Source of the DNA: Spartobacteria bacterium
GTDB taxonomy: Bacteria > Verrucomicrobiota > Verrucomicrobiia > Chthoniobacterales > UBA10450
Direction of reading: 5' to 3'
Length of the DNA stretch: 23,643 nt
Assembly: GCA_021324035.1 (NCBI GenBank)
Contig: JAJPJU010000209.1
Span: 1-23,643, forward strand
A program made the position numbers and the translations under genes. Below the pieces are notes generated by a model. That model worked only from the letters and a program-made list of their open reading frames with translations. It had not been told where the DNA came from and did not search any database. The number at the start of each line of letters is the position of its first letter. Within the stretch, counting starts at the first letter, position 1. Of the stretch, positions 15,303-22,543 are shown piece after piece.

Positions 15303-17546
15303 TCATTGGCCCTGGCTACCCGGATCGAAGTTCAAATCGAAGCCAAATTTCGGAAACGCTTTGAGGCTGAAAGTCAGAAGAATGCCGTATTCTTTCTTGC
15401 TGCCGGTATTGTCCCGGATAACGGCGCCAAATGATGCAACCCAGTTGGTCAGGTCGCGGTAAATCGCGTAGCGCTGTTCCTGAAAAATGCCCACGGTTCC
15501 TTCGTATTGTTCCTGAAATCCGAAGCCCCAGTTATCGTCGAGCCGATAATACCCCCCGACGACAAAGAGGCTGCTGTGCGTGAAAAATGGATTGTCGTTG
15601 AGATACCGATGGCCAAGGTTCAGTTGAAGATTGGACGCAGGTTGCACAGCCACGGTGGTGTTCACTTCCGTGAAACCAGAGCTGAACGCGGGAATTTGGG
15701 AATCAACGGTCAGAGACGCCCACGGCAACGGCGTGAACCGCAGTTTGTTAAAGAAGTTTGAATACGTGCGCCGGTCGTACGGATTGTCGAAGTTAACGTC
15801 GAAGAAAGTGTCCAGTTCCAGCCAGGTCACAGTCACATCGTCACGGCGGGTCTCGAGGCGGTTCCGGATTCCATTGCGCCAGATGGTCCAGCTGGCGATC
15901 GAATCGATGGGGGTGAATTGCGGAAAATCGATCGGTCGCAACTGAGTGGATGGTTCGAACCGGTCGAACTGGAGGATTGCCGACGGATCAATTCCGCTTT
16001 CGTGAACGTAGGAAAAGTTGGTATAGGGCTGGATGACGTGAAGCAAACCGTCCAAACCTAACGCCCGGTCCGCCACATCGTCCCAGGTTCGCGAAAGCTT
16101 GAACGACGCTTCAACTCCAGCATCGACAACCGTTCGAACTCCACTGCCGGCGTCAATGACAGGATTTGTCGGAGTGGGGTCCTGTGGAATGAAATTCGGA
16201 ATCAGTGGATCTTCGTTAGTCGGAAAAAGCGTGTTCCCGAGGTCGCGAGTCTTGTCGTAGTAAGTCGCGCGAAATCCAACCCGGGGCACAACCGAAAGCC
16301 AGCCGAAATACGTGTTCGGATACAGCAATTGATGAAACGTATCGAACCGGTTGGTTCCGTAATCTTCAAAACCCGAACCTTGAGCAAAATTGCGATGGAG
16401 ATCGGCGAAGCCTGTCTCACCTTCGTAAAAAATGGGCGTGCCAAACAATGGCGTGCGCTTGATGTCGAGCACCACTTCGGGGAGACGCTCGGTTGTTTCG
16501 AAGAAATCATTCGCCTGAAAACGCGCAATTGCTGACAAACTGTAAAACGAACCTGTCTTGGCCAGGGCAACGACGTTGTCCGGCACCGGGTCGATTCGGA
16601 ACTCACTCTGATAGAAATCCTGCATCAGAAACGCGTCGCTGAGCTTGGTCACATTCACGATGCCGTAGAAGTCGTCCGTGAAATGTGTTGTGTCCTGAAT
16701 TGTCGCCCGATACCGGTTCGGATCCAGTTGCGGACGCTTTTCGGCCGTCGGATTGATTTCCGGGTTCTGATCATCGGCGTAATAAGTTTTGATCTTGAGG
16801 TTACTTGCTTTGTCTTTGCCGTAATCGATATCGCTATCAAAGCCAATCGCCACGCCGCGGCGTCCGCGATAATCGAGGCGAAGCCGGCCTTTGATATCGT
16901 CCGTGATCGGAAACGTGACCTGGGTCAACAGAGAAGGCCCCCACGAACTCAAGTCTGCCGGTGCGATCGAAAAGCTGAAAGCGTCGTTGAGCGATTGGTA
17001 AAGGTACGGCCACCAAAAAACCGGCACCTTGCCGATGTAAAAAGTCACGTTTTGAAAAACAACGTGATCGTTCTCATAAACGCGAACAGTGCGAGCGTGC
17101 AGATGAAAATCCGGACGTGGCGAGTCGTCGGTCGTGAAACTGGCGTCTTCCACGTGATAAACATTCGATGACTGCTGGTTAACGTCTCGTCCGCTAAGAA
17201 AGTACGGGTGAAACTCGGTTCGGACGTTGCTGGTGCGGATTTGTTTGGTGTCGATGTTGTAAATTCCTTCGTCCGCGACGTAAAGACTCACGTCGCGATA
17301 AATCCGGACATTTCCGCGCACCAACACTTCGTGGGTCTGCGAATTATATTGAGCAAAGTCTCCATAAATATCGGTATCGCCGATGTGGATTGCGACATTG
17401 TCGCGGGCCGTGGCAACGCCATTGTCGTAAGTGGTTTCCCCGCTGGAAGTAATCTCGACCGGTTGATGATCGGAACTCGAGTTTGCTGCGCCTGCCAAAC
17501 CAGCCGCCCCAACGATGAAAAAAACCCCCCAGACCAGCATTCGCAT
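15303..17546 (-). CDS. lptD: LPS-assembly outer-membrane protein LptD (OstA)
   Basis: Forms the outer-membrane channel that inserts lipopolysaccharide into the outer leaflet. The 747-residue product has a signal peptide (MRMLVWGVFFIVGAAGLAGA), then an OstA/LptA-like beta-jellyroll (about 30-150, including GDTDIYGDFAQYN and EVLVRGNVRIYRD), then FWWPYLY at 177-183 marking entry to the barrel. About 500 residues of amphipathic strands follow, ending in aromatic-rich segments (EYGILLTFSLKAFPKFGFDLNF). The frame is open upstream into the ketosynthase-like gene, but the ATG at 17546 gives the signal peptide, so that start is used. I see no cysteine in the product, so it cannot form the disulfides needed by E. 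coli LptD. The neighbours are a ketosynthase pair upstream and ugd downstream. Confidence 0.88.
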   Translation of the reverse strand: MRMLVWGVFFIVGAAGLAGAANSSSDHQPVEITSSGETTYDNGVATARDNVAIHIGDTDIYGDFAQYNSQTHEVLVRGNVRIYRDVSLYVADEGIYNIDTKQIRTSNVRTEFHPYFLSGRDVNQQSSNVYHVEDASFTTDDSPRPDFHLHARTVRVYENDHVVFQNVTFYIGKVPVFWWPYLYQSLNDAFSFSIAPADLSSWGPSLLTQVTFPITDDIKGRLRLDYRGRRGVAIGFDSDIDYGKDKASNLKIKTYYADDQNPEINPTAEKRPQLDPNRYRATIQDTTHFTDDFYGIVNVTKLSDAFLMQDFYQSEFRIDPVPDNVVALAKTGSFYSLSAIARFQANDFFETTERLPEVVLDIKRTPLFGTPIFYEGETGFADLHRNFAQGSGFEDYGTNRFDTFHQLLYPNTYFGWLSVVPRVGFRATYYDKTRDLGNTLFPTNEDPLIPNFIPQDPTPTNPVIDAGSGVRTVVDAGVEASFKLSRTWDDVADRALGLDGLLHVIQPYTNFSYVHESGIDPSAILQFDRFEPSTQLRPIDFPQFTPIDSIASWTIWRNGIRNRLETRRDDVTVTWLELDTFFDVNFDNPYDRRTYSNFFNKLRFTPLPWASLTVDSQIPAFSSGFTEVNTTVAVQPASNLQLNLGHRYLNDNPFFTHSSLFVVGGYYRLDDNWGFGFQEQYEGTVGIFQEQRYAIYRDLTNWVASFGAVIRDNTGSKKEYGILLTFSLKAFPKFGFDLNFDPGSQGQ

Positions 17547-17614
17547 GGCGGACGCCGAAAGTACTGCACCCACCCCGCGTTGCAAAGGTAAAAGGAGGTC
17601 GGACCCCGCCCCGC

Positions 17615-18733
17615 CTAGGCCAATAATCGCAGGCCGGTCGCCTGTTGATTCATTCCACAGCTCAAAACGATCGCGGTTGGGCCGAGCTTGTCCCCGTCGG
17701 CCGGGAACCGAAGGAGCGAATTGTTGCCGGCGTGCAGCATTGGGGGGAGGTGCTTCCGTTCCAAGGCGCGAGCAGCCACGATAATCTGCCAAAGTGCACT
17801 CGCGCCCACACCTTCGCCGAGGGCAGCCTTGGGACTGTAAACAATGCACTCGCTCGCCTCGTTCTGAATGGCCTCGCGCTCGGCATCATCGATAAATGTG
17901 CCGTTTGCGCTGGCGACAATACAGGCATTGGGATCGCGGAGATCGTGCAGGATGCGTTGCACAACTTTCGTTGCGTCTCGTTGGTGCGAAAAATTTCCGC
18001 CGGAATTTACTCGATCGATTTTGACCCTGCCATCGGCGCCAAGCAACACCGCGCCTGCGCCCTCGCTTAGAATTGTTCCGCGCGCTGAATCCGAAAATGG
18101 TTCGATTGGCGGTGAGGATCTCGTCAGTCGCCATTTGTGATAAGCGTCGCACAACACCCAATCCGCTTCCTCCGCGCCGACCACCAGGCAATGACGCGCC
18201 GCGCCCGTTTCCAGAAGTTCGGCTGCCATTTGAATTCCGAGAATTCCCACCGCGCCGTCGCCGACTACGGTGTAGGTCGCTCCGTTGACTCCCAGGATTG
18301 CCGCAAGATGACTCGCGGGGGCGTTGAAAACCGTTTCCGGAAACAGAAGCGGGCTCGCCGATTGCGCGCCTGCTTCCACAATGTTGTGGTAAAAACGTTT
18401 TGTATAAACGACGCCGCCGTTCGAAACCGCAAAAACCAGGGCCAATTTTTCGGTGTCGACTTTGAAGCTTTCCGATTTCGCCTGAGCAATTGCATCCAAC
18501 CCCGCTGCGACTGCGAAACGAGAAATGGCGCTGACCCGGCGGAGTCGCGGATGTGGCGGCAGATTTTGTAACGCGTCATTCGGAACAAGAAAGCTGTGAT
18601 AAGTTTTGGCTCCTTCACCGCCGGCGACAGTTTGAGGAATTGCTTCATCCCCGCGGATCAAACGGTCCCAAACCTGGTCCACACCGCGGCCCAACGGCGT
18701 GATCCAGCCCATGCCGGCGATGCTGAGACTCAT
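17615..18733 (-). CDS. Ketosynthase-like protein lacking catalytic residues (chain-length-factor-like)
   Basis: The 372-residue protein has the thiolase/ketosynthase fold (IAGMGWITPLGRGVDQVW at the start, VVGAEEADWVLCDAY, SEGAGAVLLGADG). All three catalytic positions are changed. The Cys of the TAC-SG motif is replaced in VGDGAVG (158-164; Gly160 aligns with Cys). The first His (HGT) is Asn277 in ANGTF. The second His (GH-LGA) is Glu307 in LGEGVGA. The neighbouring Lys302 is kept. This is the pattern of KS-beta or chain-length-factor subunits, which dimerise with an active ketosynthase. The start overlaps the stop of that active ketosynthase by 4 nt (ATGA), so equal translation and heterodimer formation are likely. 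lptD follows after 68 nt. The product made by the pair is unknown. Confidence 0.8.
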   Translation of the reverse strand: MSLSIAGMGWITPLGRGVDQVWDRLIRGDEAIPQTVAGGEGAKTYHSFLVPNDALQNLPPHPRLRRVSAISRFAVAAGLDAIAQAKSESFKVDTEKLALVFAVSNGGVVYTKRFYHNIVEAGAQSASPLLFPETVFNAPASHLAAILGVNGATYTVVGDGAVGILGIQMAAELLETGAARHCLVVGAEEADWVLCDAYHKWRLTRSSPPIEPFSDSARGTILSEGAGAVLLGADGRVKIDRVNSGGNFSHQRDATKVVQRILHDLRDPNACIVASANGTFIDDAEREAIQNEASECIVYSPKAALGEGVGASALWQIIVAARALERKHLPPMLHAGNNSLLRFPADGDKLGPTAIVLSCGMNQQATGLRLLA

Positions 18734-19956
18734 GCAGCAAGCTTCGAAATCAGCACCGATGCATTCGTGCCGCCAAATCCAAACGAGTTGGAAAGGGCCA
18801 CGTCTATCTTCGCCTCGCGCGATTCGTTGGCGACGATATTCAGTGCGAGGCCGGAATCTGGCTGGCGAAAGTTAATATTCGGAGGAAGAAACTGCGATTG
18901 CAGCGCCAGCAAACAAATTACCGCTTCAATCGCTCCGGCCGCGCCTAACGAGTGACCGATCATGCTCTTGGTCGAACTGACCGGAACGCTGCCGAACACT
19001 TCCGAGATCGCTTTTCCTTCTGCGGCATCATTGAACGCCGTGGCCGTACCATGAGCGTTGATGTAGTCCACCTGATCCGGGGAGCATCCGCCGCTTTCCA
19101 GCGCTTGCTCCATGGCACGGCGCGGGCCACTTCCTGAGGGATCGGGCTGCGTCAGATGATGATTGTCCGTCGAAATTCCGTAACCCATAACTTCGCCGAG
19201 GATCTCGGCGCCACGCTTGCGTGCGCTCTCGAAATTTTCGAGCGCGAGGACTGCCGCGCCTTCGCCAAGCACCATGCCGGTGCGATCGCGATCGAACGGT
19301 CTGCACTTTTCCGGAGTTGCAGCTTGCAGTGAATCAAACCCGACAAAAACCAACTCAGAGAGCGCGTCGTATCCGCCAGTTAATACGCGCTCGTATTTTC
19401 CAGACCGAATACCTTCAAAGGCCCGGCCGATTGCATTTGTCCCGGACGCACAGGCGTTCGCGATCACAAAGCATGGGGCGGAGATTCCAAATTCGTGTTG
19501 GGCGTCGAGAACCGGCTTCTGCGGCGGATAGTTGGCAAGCCATTCCGGCGCGCGTCGCAAATTTTCGTGTTGATACACGGCGCGATAATAATTCTCTCCA
19601 AACGACATGCCGCCGCTGGTTGTTCCAATTATGGTGATGTCCGGCACAAATTTTGGATCGCGCTCGGTGAGTTCGGCCATGGCGGCAATCATCATGTGCG
19701 ATGCGCGGTGCAAACGGGCGGTTTTCCGGTTCTTTTGACGCTTACCGAACAGGCGATCGTCCGGGATTTGGGCAGCCGTTTTGCACCGGCAATTGCTGAC
19801 GTCGAACCGGGAGACCGGGGTGACGCAATCGGTGGCCTTTTGGAGGGACTGCAGGGTCTCTCGCAGGCCGAAACCGAGGGGGCTGACGATGCCGGCGGCA
19901 ACGACGGCGACGCGGGTTGGGGGACTTGTTTTGTTCAAAGCGTTAAAACTCCCCAT
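18730..19956 (-). CDS. Beta-ketoacyl-ACP synthase (FabF/KS-alpha-like)
   Basis: Catalyses decarboxylative condensation of malonyl-ACP with an acyl chain. The 408-residue protein has the complete catalytic set: C169 in NACASGTNAIG, H302 in NAHGTAT, K330 and H335 in STKSMIGHSLGAAG, and the C-terminal SNSFGFGGTNASVL. It is FabF-sized. Its tight coupling to a non-catalytic paralogue downstream suggests that it works as the KS-alpha half of a KS/CLF pair rather than as the housekeeping FabF; that is inference. The ATG at 19956 sits directly after GAGGAG, which is too close for a good ribosome site, so a start a few codons further in is possible (TTG at 19938). It is the first gene of the minus-strand run, and no ACP or reductase lies in the window. 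Confidence 0.88.
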   Translation of the reverse strand: MGSFNALNKTSPPTRVAVVAAGIVSPLGFGLRETLQSLQKATDCVTPVSRFDVSNCRCKTAAQIPDDRLFGKRQKNRKTARLHRASHMMIAAMAELTERDPKFVPDITIIGTTSGGMSFGENYYRAVYQHENLRRAPEWLANYPPQKPVLDAQHEFGISAPCFVIANACASGTNAIGRAFEGIRSGKYERVLTGGYDALSELVFVGFDSLQAATPEKCRPFDRDRTGMVLGEGAAVLALENFESARKRGAEILGEVMGYGISTDNHHLTQPDPSGSGPRRAMEQALESGGCSPDQVDYINAHGTATAFNDAAEGKAISEVFGSVPVSSTKSMIGHSLGAAGAIEAVICLLALQSQFLPPNINFRQPDSGLALNIVANESREAKIDVALSNSFGFGGTNASVLISKLAA

Positions 19957-20138
19957 CTCCTCATCTAATAGCCCGCGATTTTTGTTTGCTTTCCAAACCG
20001 AAGCACTCTACACAATGACCCCGAAAGGAGAAAACAGCAGCTCGGAAGTCCGTCGATTGTCATCATATATGCAATCAGCGGCAATCTGCCTTAACAGCGG
20101 GAAACAGTGTCCTGGCCGCGTTTTCCAGATTAGATTCA

Positions 20139-20468
20139 ATGGCAACTAAATTATACGTGGGAAATCTCCCATTTAACACCACCGAAAACGAACTTCAGGA
20201 GCTTTTTTCACAAGCTGGCGCAGTTCAGGAAGTCATGCTGATGCAGGACAAATTCACCGGCAAATCGCGCGGCTTCGCTTTTGTGACCATGGGCTCCGAC
20301 GCAGATGCGCAAAAAGCGATTGCGGAAATCAACGGCAAGACCCTCGAAGGTCGCGCCTTGACCGTGAACGAAGCGCGTCCACGCGAACCGCGGCCGCCAG
20401 GCGGCGGCGGAGGCGGGTATGGCGGTGATCGTCGTCGTGACGGCGGCGGACAACGTCGCGGACGTTAG
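20139..20468 (+). CDS. Small RRM-type RNA-binding protein
   Basis: A 109-residue protein with one RNA-recognition motif: RNP2 LYVGNL (5-10) and RNP1 RGFAFVTM (44-51), followed by a Gly/Arg-rich tail (GGGGGGYGGDRRRDGGGQRRGR) that resembles an RGG box. Bacterial proteins of this type (Rbp family in cyanobacteria and others) bind RNA and are often induced by cold. The 182-nt leader upstream is long for this genome and may carry post-transcriptional control, but I see no defined structure. A strong terminator follows, so it is monocistronic. Confidence 0.92.
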   Translation: MATKLYVGNLPFNTTENELQELFSQAGAVQEVMLMQDKFTGKSRGFAFVTMGSDADAQKAIAEINGKTLEGRALTVNEARPREPRPPGGGGGGYGGDRRRDGGGQRRGR

Positions 20469-20491
20469 TAGGCACCACAAACATTTCTGGG

Positions 20492-20521
20492 AAAAGCGGT
20501 CGCTTTGGCGACCGCTTTTTC
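20492..20521 (+). terminator. Terminator after the RRM gene
   Basis: AAAAGCGGTCGC (20492-20503) pairs perfectly over 12 bp with GCGACCGCTTTT (20508-20519) around a TTTG loop, followed by more T residues. It lies 23 nt after the stop codon. Confidence 0.9.
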
Positions 20522-20592
20522 GTTTTGCACAGCTGTCTTGGGCTCTGATCGCGAATAGTTAAGGAAACGAAGTCAAAGGGAGGTTTTCGATT

Positions 20593-20976
20593 ATGACTGA
20601 AAATGCTGATGCACAAAAGAAAGAGGACATTGAGGTTCCGCCAATTCCGAAAGAAACGGCCGGCGCAGTAGCGGGGGCCGCCTTGGGAAGCGTAATGGGG
20701 CTACCCGGCGCGGTTGTAGGCGGAATCGTAGGCGCGATTGCCGGAAAGGCGGCCGGTGAAGGGCGATTGAGGCCCGCGATGAAGAAAGCAGCGCGAAAGG
20801 TTTTGAAACCCGCCCGGAAAGCGGCGAAGAAACCAGCTCGCGCTCGAAAAACCCCGAAAAAGCCGGTTCGAGGGACAGCGAAATCCCGTAAGCGCGCGCC
20901 GACGAAACGGACCAAAGCGAAACCGCGCAAGAAATCGACTTCTGCTCGACGCAAGTCGCGAAGACGGCGTCGTTAA
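20593..20976 (+). CDS. Small glycine-zipper protein with histone H1-like basic tail
   Basis: A 127-residue protein in three parts: an acidic/polar head (1-21), a glycine-zipper segment (24-57, with repeated Gly/Ala at four-residue spacing in VAGAALGSVMGLPGAVVGG) and a tail of 70 residues made almost only of Lys, Arg, Ala, Pro, Ser and Thr. The tail contains AAKKPARA-type units and ends in RRKSRRRRR. Tails like this occur in histone H1 and bacterial H1-like proteins and bind DNA or RNA by charge. Glycine zippers usually pack in membranes or oligomers. The start is well supported by GGGAGG at 20578-20583, 9 nt before the ATG. The function is unknown. It could be a nucleoid-associated protein, possibly membrane-tethered. 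The tail is low complexity, so homology searches will be noisy. Confidence 0.75.
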   Translation: MTENADAQKKEDIEVPPIPKETAGAVAGAALGSVMGLPGAVVGGIVGAIAGKAAGEGRLRPAMKKAARKVLKPARKAAKKPARARKTPKKPVRGTAKSRKRAPTKRTKAKPRKKSTSARRKSRRRRR

Positions 20977-20981
20977 AGAAG

Positions 20982-21065
20982 TGGGCAGGACTGGATTCGA
21001 ACCAGTGAAGGCGTAAAGCCAGCAGATTTACAGTCTGCCCCGTTTGGCCACTTCGGTACCTACCC
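20982..21065 (-). tRNA. tRNA-Tyr (anticodon GTA)
   Basis: Read on the minus strand, the acceptor 5' strand GGGTAGG (21065-21059) pairs with CCTGCCC (20989-20983), with one G-U pair and discriminator A at 20982. The anticodon GTA at 21031-21029 lies in CTGTAAA, and the T loop is GGTTCGAATCC. The 84-nt length and the long variable arm (class II) fit bacterial tRNA-Tyr. The 3' CCA is not encoded; CTT follows instead. Confidence 0.95.
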
Positions 21066-21086
21066 GCGACGGTTCTGGAGTCTTGA

Positions 21087-21114
21087 TCTCTAGCTGAAAA
21101 ACTCGGCGATGCAA
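21087..21114 (-). promoter_or_regulatory. Possible promoter of tRNA-Tyr
   Basis: On the minus strand, TTGCAT (21114-21109) and TAGAGA (21092-21087) are spaced by 16 nt. The -10 ends 21 nt before the mature tRNA 5' end. It overlaps the last codons of the aminotransferase gene, so the tRNA may instead be read through from that gene, which ends only 24 nt upstream. Confidence 0.35.
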
Positions 21115-22274
21115 TTTACTACGTACTGCTGGGATTCTCGCGAAAGTTCCGGGTAAATGGGCAAAGCCAGATTTTCGCGGGCGGCTCGCTCTGCCTCCGG
21201 AAAATCTCCGGCTTTATAACCGAGATATTCGAAACACGGCTGCTCGTGTAGCGCGAGCGGATAATAAACCGCCGTGTCGATCTCGCGTTCAGCCAGATGC
21301 TTTCGCAATTCATCGCGACGCTGCGAGCGGATCACATACTGATGATAAATGTGATGATTGGTCAGCCCTCGTTCGGCATACGGTTCCACCGGTAATTGAA
21401 TTTTCTTTTCCAAACCGAGCCGACGAAATTCGTCTGTGTAAAACTTCGCAACCTGGCGGCGAGCCGCCGACCAATTGTCCAAATGGGGAAGCTTCACCCC
21501 GAGGATCGCCGCCTGGATTTCGTCCATCCGGAAGTTTCCCCCGACAAACTCGTGTCGATACTGCGCGCCCATTCCGTGGTGACGGCATTGACGCATCCGC
21601 TCGGCAAATCGTTCGTTGTGGCAGACAACCAGCCCGGCATCACCCGCCGCCCCGAGATTTTTGGACGGATAGAAACTGAAGCAACCCGCATCGGACATTG
21701 TTCCCGCTTTGGCTGCGCCGCCTTGGAGAGGGAACTCGGCGCCGATGGCCTGGGCGGCATCCTCGATCAAAATCAAATTATGCTCGCGCGCGATCGCGAT
21801 CATCTCATTCATGTCGCAGCACAATCCGAAAAGGTGAGCGGGAACGAGCGCGACGATAGTTTGCTGGTTTTCGTTGACCAGTTTGCCGTCGACCGCGTGA
21901 CAGAACTTCTCCAGATAGCGTCGCAATGCCGTTGGCGAAATATTATAAGTGTTAGGATCGATATCGATGAAGACGGGCGTCGCTCCAACGCGTGTGATGC
22001 AGCCGCCAGTCGCAAAAAACGAATAGGATGTGGTAATTACGGCATCTCCCAGTCCAATTTCGAGCGCCATCAAAACCGCCAGCAATGCGTCAGTGCCCGA
22101 TGAAACACCGATGGCGTGGCCCGCACCGCAGTAAGCCGCGGCCGCCGCTTCGAATTGGACCAGTTTCGGACCGAGAATGAAGCGCTGGCTCGACAGGACT
22201 TCGTCCGTCGCTGCGCGCAGTTCCTTCGATAAGGCGGCGTATTGCCCGCCAAGGTCCAAAAGCCGGACTCGCAT
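21090..22274 (-). CDS. DegT/DnrJ/EryC1/StrS-family sugar aminotransferase
   Basis: PLP enzyme that aminates keto-sugars bound to nucleotides, for LPS O-antigen, exopolysaccharide or glycan synthesis. The 394-residue protein starts with the family signature VRLLDLGGQYAAL. It has the cofactor-contacting GVSSGTDALL, IEDAAQAIGA with D172, and the Schiff-base lysine K205 in FSFYPSKNLGAAGDAG. HHGMGAQYRHEFVGGNFRMDEIQAA follows as expected, written here only as a landmark near residue 233-256 (FRMDEIQAA). The exact sugar cannot be read from sequence; UDP-keto-sugars (WecE, ArnB, WbpE/DegT types) are all candidates. It is divergent from a small membrane protein and followed by tRNA-Tyr. Confidence 0.9.
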   Translation of the reverse strand: MRVRLLDLGGQYAALSKELRAATDEVLSSQRFILGPKLVQFEAAAAAYCGAGHAIGVSSGTDALLAVLMALEIGLGDAVITTSYSFFATGGCITRVGATPVFIDIDPNTYNISPTALRRYLEKFCHAVDGKLVNENQQTIVALVPAHLFGLCCDMNEMIAIAREHNLILIEDAAQAIGAEFPLQGGAAKAGTMSDAGCFSFYPSKNLGAAGDAGLVVCHNERFAERMRQCRHHGMGAQYRHEFVGGNFRMDEIQAAILGVKLPHLDNWSAARRQVAKFYTDEFRRLGLEKKIQLPVEPYAERGLTNHHIYHQYVIRSQRRDELRKHLAEREIDTAVYYPLALHEQPCFEYLGYKAGDFPEAERAARENLALPIYPELSRESQQYVVNCIAEFFS

Positions 22275-22372
22275 CGGGTTAGCTTGTCAGTTCCGCCCGG
22301 GCGATCAATCGGAACTTTGACCCAACAGCCCGCCGATTGACCGATAACAGCCGCTCAGTTACGTTCCCCGGC

Positions 22373-22543
22373 ATGTCTCTCGTCCGCGGACTATTTTGGC
22401 TGATCCTGTTTGTTTTCTTCACCTTTTGCTTCGTAGTTCTTTTTGAATACGGCACTCACGATTTCTCCACCGGTTTCCAAAAGGAGTTCAATCGAATCAA
22501 GACGTTCGTCACGAAGCAGGTCAACAAAACGGAAAAGAAGTAG
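22373..22543 (+). CDS. Small single-pass membrane protein
   Basis: A 56-residue protein of unknown function. MSLVRG is followed by a strongly hydrophobic aromatic helix (about 7-27, LFWLILFVFFTFCFVVLF) and then a charged tail ending in KTEKK. A TTG at 22337 would extend it by 12 polar residues that add nothing recognisable, so the ATG at 22373 is preferred. Its TAG ends exactly where the convergent mqnD stop begins (22543/22544). The coding call rests on the helix, a clean short frame and its fit between two real genes. Confidence 0.55.
   Translation: MSLVRGLFWLILFVFFTFCFVVLFEYGTHDFSTGFQKEFNRIKTFVTKQVNKTEKK

Noticed and set aside
17547..17849. Upstream extension of lptD into the ketosynthase-like gene
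   Set aside because: It would bury the signal peptide behind 101 residues and overlaps a better-supported gene in another frame.
20015..20149. 44-codon open frame in the leader of the RRM gene, overlapping its start by 11 nt
   Set aside because: No ribosome site, no recognisable product and unremarkable composition. It could be a leader peptide, but nothing supports it beyond being open.
21396..22103. Plus-strand open frame of 235 codons opposite the DegT-family gene
   Set aside because: Antisense shadow; the minus-strand frame has the PLP lysine and family signature.
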